DNA of 6,332 bases, from NCBI GenBank assembly GCA_000435535.1, contig FR884492.1, positions 1 to 6,332 on the forward strand, read 5' to 3'. Below are positions 1-5,723 of the stretch, piece after piece (positions within the stretch are counted from its first letter, which is position 1; each line of letters opens with the position of its first letter). The translations under genes were made by a program, and so were the position numbers. The notes under the pieces are model-generated. The model worked only from the letters and a program-made list of their open reading frames with translations, was not told where the DNA came from and did not search any database. The stretch comes from Clostridium sp. CAG:575. Lineage in GTDB: Bacteria; Bacillota; Clostridia; TANB77; CAG-508.

Positions 1-561
1 AATTTCATAATTAAGTTCAGAATGCTTGTGGTAAACAATTTCATGGCATAAATCATCAATAAGATTAATACTAATATGAACTTTTTCGTATAAATCTTGA
101 TTATCAAAACCATTTTTTATTAAAATATCAGCAATTTTTTTAGTCATAAACATTTCATGTTCTTGAAAAAAAGCAGCAATTTCTTTATCAGAATGTGTCA
201 TAGACATAATTTCTTCATGTGCAGATTGAGATAGTTTATGATTCTCAATAAATTTGTTAATCATATCTTTTAAAATACTTTTAATATTATTTTTATTTAT
301 AATAATATCAGAAGTAACGTTAAGCATAGGATAGAAAATATCATTAGCATATATTTTAATTCCTGCTATTAAAATATCGTGTTTATCCCTAAAATATTGA
401 TATACAATACCGGTAGAAACACCAGCAGCTTTTGCTATTTCTACTGTATTTGTGTTATAATATCCTTTTTTACATATAAGGTCAAATCCAGCTTCAATAA
501 TTTTTTCTTTTTTTTCAATAGAACGTTTTTGAATAGGTTCTCTTATATTATTTGTATTCAT
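1..561 (-). CDS. TetR/AcrR-family transcriptional regulator, C-terminus cut off by window edge
   Basis: An open frame of 187 codons reads leftward from ATG at 559-561 to the window edge without a stop. The N-terminus is a TetR-type DNA-binding domain. A first helix (KKEKIIEAGFDLICKKGYYN, residues 17-36) leads into a helix-turn-helix at about residues 38-57 with the family pattern TVEIAKAAGVSTGIVYQYF, followed by DKHDIL. The rest is the helical ligand-binding and dimerisation part, which varies between TetR proteins and does not reveal the ligand. It ends at the edge with LCHEIVYHKHSELNYEI. TetR proteins are usually about 190-210 residues, so little is missing. An in-frame TAA lies at 568-570, three codons upstream, which fixes the start. 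No good Shine-Dalgarno sequence sits next to that ATG. The gene is divergent from an ABC exporter operon, the usual arrangement for a local repressor of efflux genes. That role is inferred; the family assignment is firm. Confidence 0.93.
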   Translation of the reverse strand, partial: MNTNNIREPIQKRSIEKKEKIIEAGFDLICKKGYYNTNTVEIAKAAGVSTGIVYQYFRDKHDILIAGIKIYANDIFYPMLNVTSDIIINKNNIKSILKDMINKFIENHKLSQSAHEEIMSMTHSDKEIAAFFQEHEMFMTKKIADILIKNGFDNQDLYEKVHISINLIDDLCHEIVYHKHSELNYEI

Positions 562-573
562 TCTTAATTAATG

Positions 574-593
574 ATCTAATAGAAATATTAGAT
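574..593. promoter_or_regulatory. Perfect 8-4-8 palindrome in the regulator's leader (operator or RNA hairpin)
   Basis: ATCTAATA at 574-581 and TATTAGAT at 586-593 are exact reverse complements separated by GAAA. By promoter prediction the palindrome lies about 20-40 bases downstream of the regulator's transcription start, within its untranslated leader. As DNA it has the size and symmetry of a TetR-family operator. As RNA it could form a hairpin between the nearest purine-rich ribosome-binding sequence (597-605) and the ATG. Its sequence differs from the larger inverted repeat at 639-683. Confidence 0.55.
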
Positions 594-596
594 TAA

Positions 597-605
597 TTCC
601 TTTCT
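597..605 (-). promoter_or_regulatory. Distant Shine-Dalgarno-like sequence of the TetR gene
   Basis: On the minus strand this reads AGAAAGGAA, the only good ribosome-binding match upstream of the regulator. It is 35 bases from the ATG at 561, too far for normal use. Folding the 20-base palindrome at 574-593 into a hairpin would shorten the effective gap to about 15 bases. The gene is therefore either weakly translated or depends on leader structure. Confidence 0.35.
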
Positions 606-618
606 AAAATTTCTTATA

Positions 619-647
619 ATTATAACTATTAAAAAAGAAAAAGTCAA
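619..647 (-). promoter_or_regulatory. Predicted sigma-A promoter of the TetR gene
   Basis: On the minus strand the -35 box is TTGACT (647 to 642), the spacer is 17 bases and the -10 box is TATAAT (624 to 619). This is one base from the full consensus with ideal spacing. Transcription should begin near 612, giving a leader of about 50 bases. The -35 box lies inside the left arm of the inverted repeat at 639-683, so a protein bound there would block it. Confidence 0.8.
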
Positions 648-683
648 TAAATATGAAAAAAAATTCATATTATATTGACTTTT
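639..683. promoter_or_regulatory. Long interrupted inverted repeat between divergent promoters, candidate TetR operator
   Basis: The left arm AAAAGTCAATAAATATGAA (639-657) and the right arm TTCATATTATATTGACTTTT (664-683) are reverse complements apart from one extra base in the right arm. They are separated by six A residues. Each arm carries the -35 hexamer of the promoter reading away from it. A dimeric repressor bound here would cover both -35 boxes at once, which fits joint control of the regulator and the exporter. The symmetry is read directly; binding by the neighbouring TetR protein is inferred. As RNA it has no U-run following it suited to termination of either gene. Confidence 0.7.
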
Positions 684-703
684 AAAATATCAATTATTAT
701 AAT
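675..703 (+). promoter_or_regulatory. Predicted sigma-A promoter of the ABC exporter operon
   Basis: The -35 box TTGACT (675-680), a 17-base spacer and the -10 box TATAAT (698-703) form a near-consensus promoter. Transcription should start near 710 and give a leader of about 34 bases. The -35 box lies in the right arm of the inverted repeat, and further copies of the repeat's half-sites overlap the -10 box and start site (702-719). A strong promoter covered by operator-like sequence suggests repression when the inducer is absent. Confidence 0.82.
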
Positions 704-719
704 ATTGACAGAATATGAA
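702..719. repeat. Extra operator-like half-sites over the exporter transcription start
   Basis: ATATTGAC (702-709) repeats bases 672-679, and AATATGAA (712-719) repeats bases 650-657 and is the reverse complement of 664-671. The two elements are joined here by AG. They could form a secondary binding site over the -10 box and start point of the exporter promoter. In DNA this AT-rich some recurrence is expected by chance, so the functional call is tentative. Confidence 0.4.
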
Positions 720-732
720 ATAAATTTCAGAT

Positions 733-740
733 AAGGAGGA
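733..740 (+). promoter_or_regulatory. Ribosome binding site of the ABC ATPase gene
   Basis: AAGGAGGA is an almost perfect match to the 16S rRNA anti-Shine-Dalgarno sequence. It lies three bases before the ATG at 744. The spacing is short but usable, and the site supports this ATG as the start. Confidence 0.85.
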
Positions 741-743
741 ACT

Positions 744-1454
744 ATGGAAAATATAGTTGAATTAAAAAATGTAAGTAAAATTTACAAAACAGGAGAAAAA
801 GAATTTAAAGCACTAGACAAAATTGATTTGACAATAGAAAAAGGTGAATTTGTTGTAATATTAGGACCATCTGGAGCCGGTAAATCAACATTATTAAATT
901 TGATAGGGGGAATGGATACTCCAACAAATGGGAGTATAAAAATAGATGGTAGTGACATTTCAAAATATACAGAAAATCAATTAAGTGAATATAGAGCTGA
1001 AAATATAGGATTTATTTTTCAATTCTACAATATATTGCCAACTTTAACAGTATTAGAAAATGTTGAATTGGTAAAAGATATTGTAAAAAATGGAAAAGAT
1101 AGTAAAGCAGCAATAGAGGCAGTTGGGCTTAAAGAACATATGAGTAAGTTCCCAAATCAATTATCTGGTGGAGAGCAACAAAGAGTTTCAATTGCAAGAG
1201 CAATAGCTAAAAATCCTAAATTGTTATTATGTGATGAACCTACAGGAGCATTGGATTCTAAGACAGGAGTTCAAGTTTTAAAATTATTAAAAAAACAGTG
1301 TGATGAAAATAATGGTGCAAATACGGTTATAGTAGTAACACATAATAGTTTATTTGCAGATATAGCAGATACAGTAATTAGGGTAAAAAACGGAAATATT
1401 GAAAGTATAACTAAAAATGAAAATCCTAAAAATATAGATGAAGTTCAATGGTAA
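744..1454 (+). CDS. ABC exporter ATP-binding protein, LolD/MacB/FtsE-like
   Basis: This 236-residue cytoplasmic ATPase should dimerise and power the FtsX-type permease encoded next. All nucleotide-binding motifs are intact: Walker [10 protein letters not shown] (41-49), Q-loop Q93 in FIFQFYN, signature LSGGEQQR (140-147), Walker B LLLCDEP (160-166) with catalytic E165, D-loop GALD (168-171) and switch H200 in VVTHN. The early ENVEL segment and the overall length are typical of the MacB/LolD group, whose exporters handle lipoproteins, peptides or antibiotics. The short C-terminal tail ending in NIDEVQW is common in Gram-positive members. The start is set by the strong AAGGAGGA site just upstream. 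It is the first gene of an operon divergent from a TetR-like repressor. The substrate cannot be read from the ATPase. The family call is firm; a role in toxic-compound or peptide export is inferred. Confidence 0.95.
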   Translation: MENIVELKNVSKIYKTGEKEFKALDKIDLTIEKGEFVVILGPSGAGKSTLLNLIGGMDTPTNGSIKIDGSDISKYTENQLSEYRAENIGFIFQFYNILPTLTVLENVELVKDIVKNGKDSKAAIEAVGLKEHMSKFPNQLSGGEQQRVSIARAIAKNPKLLLCDEPTGALDSKTGVQVLKLLKKQCDENNGANTVIVVTHNSLFADIADTVIRVKNGNIESITKNENPKNIDEVQW

Positions 1455-1471
1455 AATATGAAAAATTAATA

Positions 1472-1494
1472 ATTTAATAAAAAATTTATTAAAT
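1472..1494. repeat. All-A/T inverted repeat between ATPase and permease genes
   Basis: ATTTAATAAA (1472-1481) and TTTATTAAAT (1485-1494) are perfect reverse complements around AAA. The repeat sits in the 71-base gap between the ATPase stop and the likely permease start. It has no G/C pairs and no U-run after it, so it is unlikely to be a full terminator. It might modestly affect message processing or the ratio of the two subunits, or be a by-product of composition. Confidence 0.35.
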
Positions 1495-1511
1495 ACTGAA
1501 AGATTAAATGT

Positions 1512-1519
1512 GGAAGGAG
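1512..1519 (+). promoter_or_regulatory. Ribosome binding site that decides the permease start
   Basis: GGAAGGAG lies inside the reading frame that begins at ATG 1508, and six A residues separate it from an in-frame GTG at 1526. The upstream ATG has only a weak GAAAGA before it. This favours GTG 1526 as the real start, shortening the protein by six residues. Confidence 0.7.
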
Positions 1520-1525
1520 AAAAAA

Positions 1526-3817
1526 GTGAATAGATTAAATAAAAAAATGCTAAGAGATATAAGATTAAATAAAATGCAATTTTTTAATATTTTCATAATG
1601 ATATTTTTAGGAGTATTTGTATTTGCAGGTGTACATGCATATATGGATGGAATGAAAGTGAGTGGAGATAATTATTATGAATTAAATAACTTTCAAGATA
1701 TCTGGTTATCAGGAGAAAACTTTACAGATGAAGATTTAGCAAAAGTTAAAAGAGTAGAAAATGTAAAAGATGCAGAAAGAATTTTAAGTATAAGAACAGA
1801 ATTAGAAAACTTTGATAATGTTACCTTAGAAACTAATTTTATTGAATCAAATAGAATTTCTAAAATGTATATTGTAGAAGGTGAGGAATTTTCAAAAGAT
1901 AAGAAAGGAATATGGCTTGACAGTTATCTAGCTAAAAATCTAAATTTGAATGTTGGTGATAAAATTACTCTTAATTATAAAGATAGTAAGATAACAGAAA
2001 AAATAGTTGGATTGGTAAATACACCGGATCATATGTATTTTGTAAAAGATGATACAGAAATATTTCCAACGCATAAAGATTTTGGATTTGTATATCTTTC
2101 AATAAATGAATTTCCATTAGAATATAGTATATTTAATAAAGTAATTGTTGATATTGATGATACAAGTAAAATAGAAGAAACAAAATCAATTATTGAAAAC
2201 AATGTACAATCAGCTATTGCTGTAACAGATAGAAATTCAAGTGTATCTTATGAAAGCTATAATTCAGAAATAGAAGAAGGAGACACTTATTCAAGAGTAT
2301 TTACATTTTTATTTTTGTTCATAGCAATATTATCAGTCGTAACAACAATGAATAGATTTGTAAAAAAAGAAAGAACACAGATAGGAACATTAAAAGCTTT
2401 AGGTTTTAAGAATAGTAAAATAATGAAACACTATGTTAGTTATGGGTTTTATATAAGTTTAATAGCGTCAATATTAGGAATAGTAGTAGGAAGATTTACT
2501 CTAGGTACTTTTTTCTTAAATACAGAGGCATCATATTTTGAAATTCCAGTATATAATACAGTTATTGTATCACAAGTGTATATATTGGCAATATTTGTAG
2601 TATTTATAATTACATTAGTTACATATTTATCATGTAGGGGAATATTAAAAGAATCAGCTGTAGAGGCATTAAGAGTAGAAGTACCAAAGGTAAAAAATAC
2701 AAAATTTAATTTTACAACAAAAGGAATTTTTAGAAAGGCATCAATTTCTACAAGATGGAATTTAAGAGATATAGGAAGAAATAAGAGTAGGAGCTTAATG
2801 GCAATAGTAGGCATAATTGGTTGTACAATGTTATTAGTATGTGCATTTGGAATGTTGGATACAATGAATGCTTATTTAGATTGGGAATTTGATACAATTA
2901 ACAGTTTTGAATATAAAATTTCATTATCAAATAATTACACAGATGAACAACTAAAAAATTTAACGGATAAATATGGAAGAGCAACGAGTCAAAATTTAGG
3001 AGTAGAAATTAAAACTGGAGATAAAAAAGAGACAAATTCATTAATAGTAAATGATGCTAAAGAAAGTTTACGTTATACGAATCATAATAAAGAATATATG
3101 TATCTTGAAGATAATGGAATTTATATAACAGAAAAATTGTCTAAAAAATATGGATTAAATACAGGTGATGAGATATCTTGGCATATTTTTGGAGATGACA
3201 CATGGTATACCTGTAAAATAGTTGGAATTAATAGAGACCCACAAAGTCAAATATTAAATATGACAAGAAATTATTATGAATCTTTGGGATTAAAATATAG
3301 GGCAGATTCTTTATATACAAATGATGATTTAAGTGATGTAAAAACATTAGAAGGTGTAGATACAATTCAAAGTATTGCTAATTTAAAATCAGGAATGCAA
3401 AGTATGTTAAGTACAATGAAAACAATGATTGTTATTTTAATTGCTGTTTCAGCAATATTGGGATTTGTTATTATTTATAATTTAGGAATATTATCATTCT
3501 CAGAAAAACAATATCAGTTTGCAACATTAAAAGTACTCGGATTTAAAAATAGACAGATAAGCAAAATATTTGTAAAACAAAATTTATGGATAGCAGTAGT
3601 TGGGATTATTTTAGGTTTACCATTAGGATATTTAATGACAGATTATATATTTAAGTCAGCTTTGGGGGATAATTACGATTTTTCCGCAAATATAAAATTG
3701 ATATCTTATATGTATTCAGCAATAGGAAGTTTTGTTGTAGCTTTATTTGTAAATAAAGTATTGTCTAGAAAAATAAAAACAATAGATATGGTAACAAGTT
3801 TAAAAGGAAATGAATAA
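1526..3817 (+). CDS. ABC exporter permease with two FtsX-like domains
   Basis: From GTG 1526 the protein has 763 residues (769 if ATG 1508 is used). It is the membrane partner of the preceding ATPase. Positions below count from the GTG. A first membrane segment at about 19-37 is followed by a large extracytoplasmic domain (about 45-255), then segments near 258-278, 305-327 and 349-370. A second unit repeats the plan: a segment at about 424-444, an outer domain to about 630, then segments near 633-654, 687-707 and 725-743. Eight segments are therefore predicted. The two halves share the FtsX cytoplasmic signature: ERTQIGTLKALGFKNSKI in the first, EKQYQFATLKVLGFKNRQI in the second. This points to an internal duplication, so one polypeptide may supply both permease halves. 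There is no signal peptide beyond the first segment. The GTG start is favoured by GGAAGGAG six bases upstream. The stop codon shares a base with the mutL ATG. The substrate is unknown. Confidence 0.93.
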   Translation: MNRLNKKMLRDIRLNKMQFFNIFIMIFLGVFVFAGVHAYMDGMKVSGDNYYELNNFQDIWLSGENFTDEDLAKVKRVENVKDAERILSIRTELENFDNVTLETNFIESNRISKMYIVEGEEFSKDKKGIWLDSYLAKNLNLNVGDKITLNYKDSKITEKIVGLVNTPDHMYFVKDDTEIFPTHKDFGFVYLSINEFPLEYSIFNKVIVDIDDTSKIEETKSIIENNVQSAIAVTDRNSSVSYESYNSEIEEGDTYSRVFTFLFLFIAILSVVTTMNRFVKKERTQIGTLKALGFKNSKIMKHYVSYGFYISLIASILGIVVGRFTLGTFFLNTEASYFEIPVYNTVIVSQVYILAIFVVFIITLVTYLSCRGILKESAVEALRVEVPKVKNTKFNFTTKGIFRKASISTRWNLRDIGRNKSRSLMAIVGIIGCTMLLVCAFGMLDTMNAYLDWEFDTINSFEYKISLSNNYTDEQLKNLTDKYGRATSQNLGVEIKTGDKKETNSLIVNDAKESLRYTNHNKEYMYLEDNGIYITEKLSKKYGLNTGDEISWHIFGDDTWYTCKIVGINRDPQSQILNMTRNYYESLGLKYRADSLYTNDDLSDVKTLEGVDTIQSIANLKSGMQSMLSTMKTMIVILIAVSAILGFVIIYNLGILSFSEKQYQFATLKVLGFKNRQISKIFVKQNLWIAVVGIILGLPLGYLMTDYIFKSALGDNYDFSANIKLISYMYSAIGSFVVALFVNKVLSRKIKTIDMVTSLKGNE
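3802..3810 (+). promoter_or_regulatory. Ribosome binding site of mutL inside the permease gene
   Basis: AAAAGGAAA at the end of the permease coding sequence lies six bases before the mutL ATG. With the TAATG overlap at 3815-3819 it supports this start and suggests that ribosomes finishing the permease can reinitiate on mutL. Confidence 0.7.
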
Positions 3818-5577
3818 TGGGGAATATAGTATTATTAGATGATTTAACAATAAATAAAATAGCAGCAGGTGAAGTGATAGAAAGACCTGTAAATGTAGTA
3901 AAAGAGTTAGTAGAAAATTCAGTTGATGCTGGAAGTAGCAAAGTAGTAGTTGAAATCAAAAAAGGTGGAAAAACATTAATTAAAGTAACAGATAATGGAA
4001 AAGGAATCTTAAAAGATGATATGACAATTTCACTAGAAAGACATGCAACGAGTAAAATAAGAAAAATAGAAGATTTACAAAATACTTATACAATGGGCTT
4101 TAGAGGGGAAGCTTTAGCGAGTATTGCTTCAATATCAGAAATGACAATGGTTTCAAAAACAAAAGAGGAAATTACAGGACATATGCTTAAAGCTACAGCC
4201 GGAAATATTCTAGTAGATGAAGAGATTGGAGCTCAAACAGGAACAACAATTATTGTAGAAAAATTATTTTTTAATACACCAGTTAGATATAAATTTTTAA
4301 AACAAGATTTTGTTGAAACAAGGTATATAAAAGAATGGCTACAAAAAGAAGCATTGGCAAATCCCAATATATCCTTTAGATTATTAAATGATGGAAAAAG
4401 CATATTTTATTGGCCTGGAAATGGAAGAATAGAAGAACTTATTTATTTGATATATGGAAAAGAAATAAAAGAAAATATAGTAAATGTAGATTATATAGAG
4501 GAGAATATAAGAATAACAGGTGTTATAGGGAATACATTGATAGCAAGGGATACAAGAAAAGATCAAATAATATTTTTGAATAAGAGAAATATTAGAAATG
4601 TTGCATTAACAAGTAGTGCAGATCAAGCCTTCAAAGGTGCGAGTGGAATAGGTAAATATGGATTTTTTATATTGAATATAGATATGCCAGCCGATTTATA
4701 TGATGTAAATGTTCATCCAACTAAAATAGAAGTAAGATTTAAAGAAGAGAGTAATATTGCCAGAATATTGTATCATGCAATAAAAAATTCAATGTTGAAT
4801 ACTGAATTTTTAGGAAATAATCAAATAGAAGAAAATAATATAAATTATATAGAAAATGAATATGAATTTTTAATAAATAATTTTCAAAATAAAGAAAACA
4901 ATGAAAAAATAGATTTAAAACAAAATGATAAATTAACTTCAAATTTAAATTCTAAATTTGAAAATGAAAAAAATATAAACTTTAATGTAAATGAAGAAAA
5001 TAAAGAACTTAGAAATAGAGAAGAAAAAAGGAAAGTAGATTATAAATATATTGGGATTTTATTTAGAACATATATAATAGTAGAAATAGAAAACGAATTA
5101 TATTTAATAGACCAACATGCTGCACATGAAAGAGTTTTATATGAGCAAATAAAAGAAAACTATAAAAATCATATAGAACAAAGTAGTCAATTAATGTTAA
5201 TACCAGAAATAGTAAATTTAACACATAAAGAAATGGAATTTGTAAAAGAAAATAAACAACTTTTCATAAAAACAGGATTTGATATAGAAGAGTTTGGAGA
5301 AAATTCATTGAAAATAAATGGAATTCCAAATTTAGAATATAGAGCAAAAACTCAAAATATATTTTTGGATATTTTAGATGAGACGTTAAGTAATGAAAGA
5401 ACAGCAATAAAGGACATAGAAGAAAGGTTTATAGCAACTGTTGCATGTAAAGCTGCTGTTAAGGCAAATATGGACTTAAGCCCACAAGAGGTAGATAATT
5501 TAATGCAAAACCTATTAGAATTAAATAATCCATATACTTGTCCACATGGAAGACCAACAACAATAAAAATTTTGTAA
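3817..5577 (+). CDS. mutL: DNA mismatch repair protein MutL, endonuclease-type
   Basis: MutL links mismatch recognition by MutS to strand removal. In bacteria lacking MutH it nicks the new strand itself. The 586-residue protein has an intact N-terminal GHKL ATPase: IAAGEVIERP (15-24), KELVENSVDAG (29-39, with the equivalents of E. coli E29 and N33 at E30 and N34), DNGKGI (59-64, D59), ATSKI (77-81) and GFRGEAL (94-100). A short Asn/Glu/Lys-rich linker spans about 335-410. The C-terminal domain carries the metal-dependent nuclease motif DQHAAHERVLYE (432-443), matching DQHAX2EX4E. It also has ACKAAVKA (543-550) and CPHGRPT (575-581), the other conserved metal-site elements. It should therefore be nuclease-competent. 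The protein is a little shorter than many homologues because of the short linker. The ATG overlaps the permease stop by one base and is preceded by AAAAGGAAA. No mutS is adjacent, and I see no clear promoter in the end of the permease gene. Confidence 0.97.
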   Translation: MGNIVLLDDLTINKIAAGEVIERPVNVVKELVENSVDAGSSKVVVEIKKGGKTLIKVTDNGKGILKDDMTISLERHATSKIRKIEDLQNTYTMGFRGEALASIASISEMTMVSKTKEEITGHMLKATAGNILVDEEIGAQTGTTIIVEKLFFNTPVRYKFLKQDFVETRYIKEWLQKEALANPNISFRLLNDGKSIFYWPGNGRIEELIYLIYGKEIKENIVNVDYIEENIRITGVIGNTLIARDTRKDQIIFLNKRNIRNVALTSSADQAFKGASGIGKYGFFILNIDMPADLYDVNVHPTKIEVRFKEESNIARILYHAIKNSMLNTEFLGNNQIEENNINYIENEYEFLINNFQNKENNEKIDLKQNDKLTSNLNSKFENEKNINFNVNEENKELRNREEKRKVDYKYIGILFRTYIIVEIENELYLIDQHAAHERVLYEQIKENYKNHIEQSSQLMLIPEIVNLTHKEMEFVKENKQLFIKTGFDIEEFGENSLKINGIPNLEYRAKTQNIFLDILDETLSNERTAIKDIEERFIATVACKAAVKANMDLSPQEVDNLMQNLLELNNPYTCPHGRPTTIKIL

Positions 5578-5605
5578 GGCTGTTTCAAAAATTAATATGA
5601 TAAAT

Positions 5606-5644
5606 AAGAAGGATTAAATAATAAAAAATTTGATTCTTCTTTTT
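5606..5644 (+). terminator. Probable rho-independent terminator after mutL
   Basis: Bases 5606-5619 pair with 5628-5641 as a 14-base-pair stem with two G-U pairs and an eight-base loop, and T residues run on to 5644. The outer half is AAGAAG against CTTCTT. The stem is AT-rich and so weak for a terminator, but its place 28 bases after the mutL stop and the T-run fit. It would end the exporter-mutL message before the next gene. Confidence 0.6.
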
Positions 5645-5656
5645 ATGTTAGATTTA

Positions 5657-5685
5657 TTGTAATAAATTTATTTTTATGATAATAT
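5657..5685 (+). promoter_or_regulatory. Weak candidate promoter for the downstream membrane-protein gene
   Basis: TTGTAA (5657-5662) and TAATAT (5680-5685) are separated by 17 bases, and the surrounding ATGATAATATAA is -10-like. Both boxes are imperfect and the region is nearly all A/T, so the call rests mainly on its place between a terminator and a gene. Confidence 0.35.
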
Positions 5686-5723
5686 AACCAAAAGGAATAT
5701 GTAAAAATATATGGAGATAAATA

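Noticed and set aside
379..567. Plus-strand open frame of 62 codons
   Set aside because: It lies antisense to the TetR gene. Its translation is Phe/Asn/Ser-rich with no recognisable domain, as expected for a shadow frame.
705..733. Second rightward promoter using TTGACA at 705-710
   Set aside because: The -35 match is perfect, but the position 17 bases downstream reads CAGATA, not a usable -10 box, and a start there would lie at or beyond the ATPase ATG.
1472..1494. Terminator between the ATPase and permease genes
   Set aside because: The stem has no G/C pairs and no T-run follows. The two genes are functional partners expected on one message.
2449..2814. Minus-strand open frame of 121 codons
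   Set aside because: It is fully inside the permease gene on the other strand, has no ribosome site I can support, and the permease frame is clearly the real one.
3765..3959. Minus-strand open frame spanning the permease-mutL junction
   Set aside because: It is antisense to two well-supported genes, with low-complexity translation and no family signature.
4384..4942. Two short minus-strand open frames inside mutL (4384-4566 and 4739-4942)
   Set aside because: Both are Tyr/Ile/Phe-rich shadows of AT-rich mutL codons.
5352..5588. Minus-strand open frame of 78 codons at the end of mutL
   Set aside because: It is antisense to the conserved MutL metal-site motifs and resembles no known protein.
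5578..5723. Insertion sequence or MITE after mutL
   Set aside because: The possible end motif occurs once. There is no inverted partner, target-site duplication or transposase fragment in the window.
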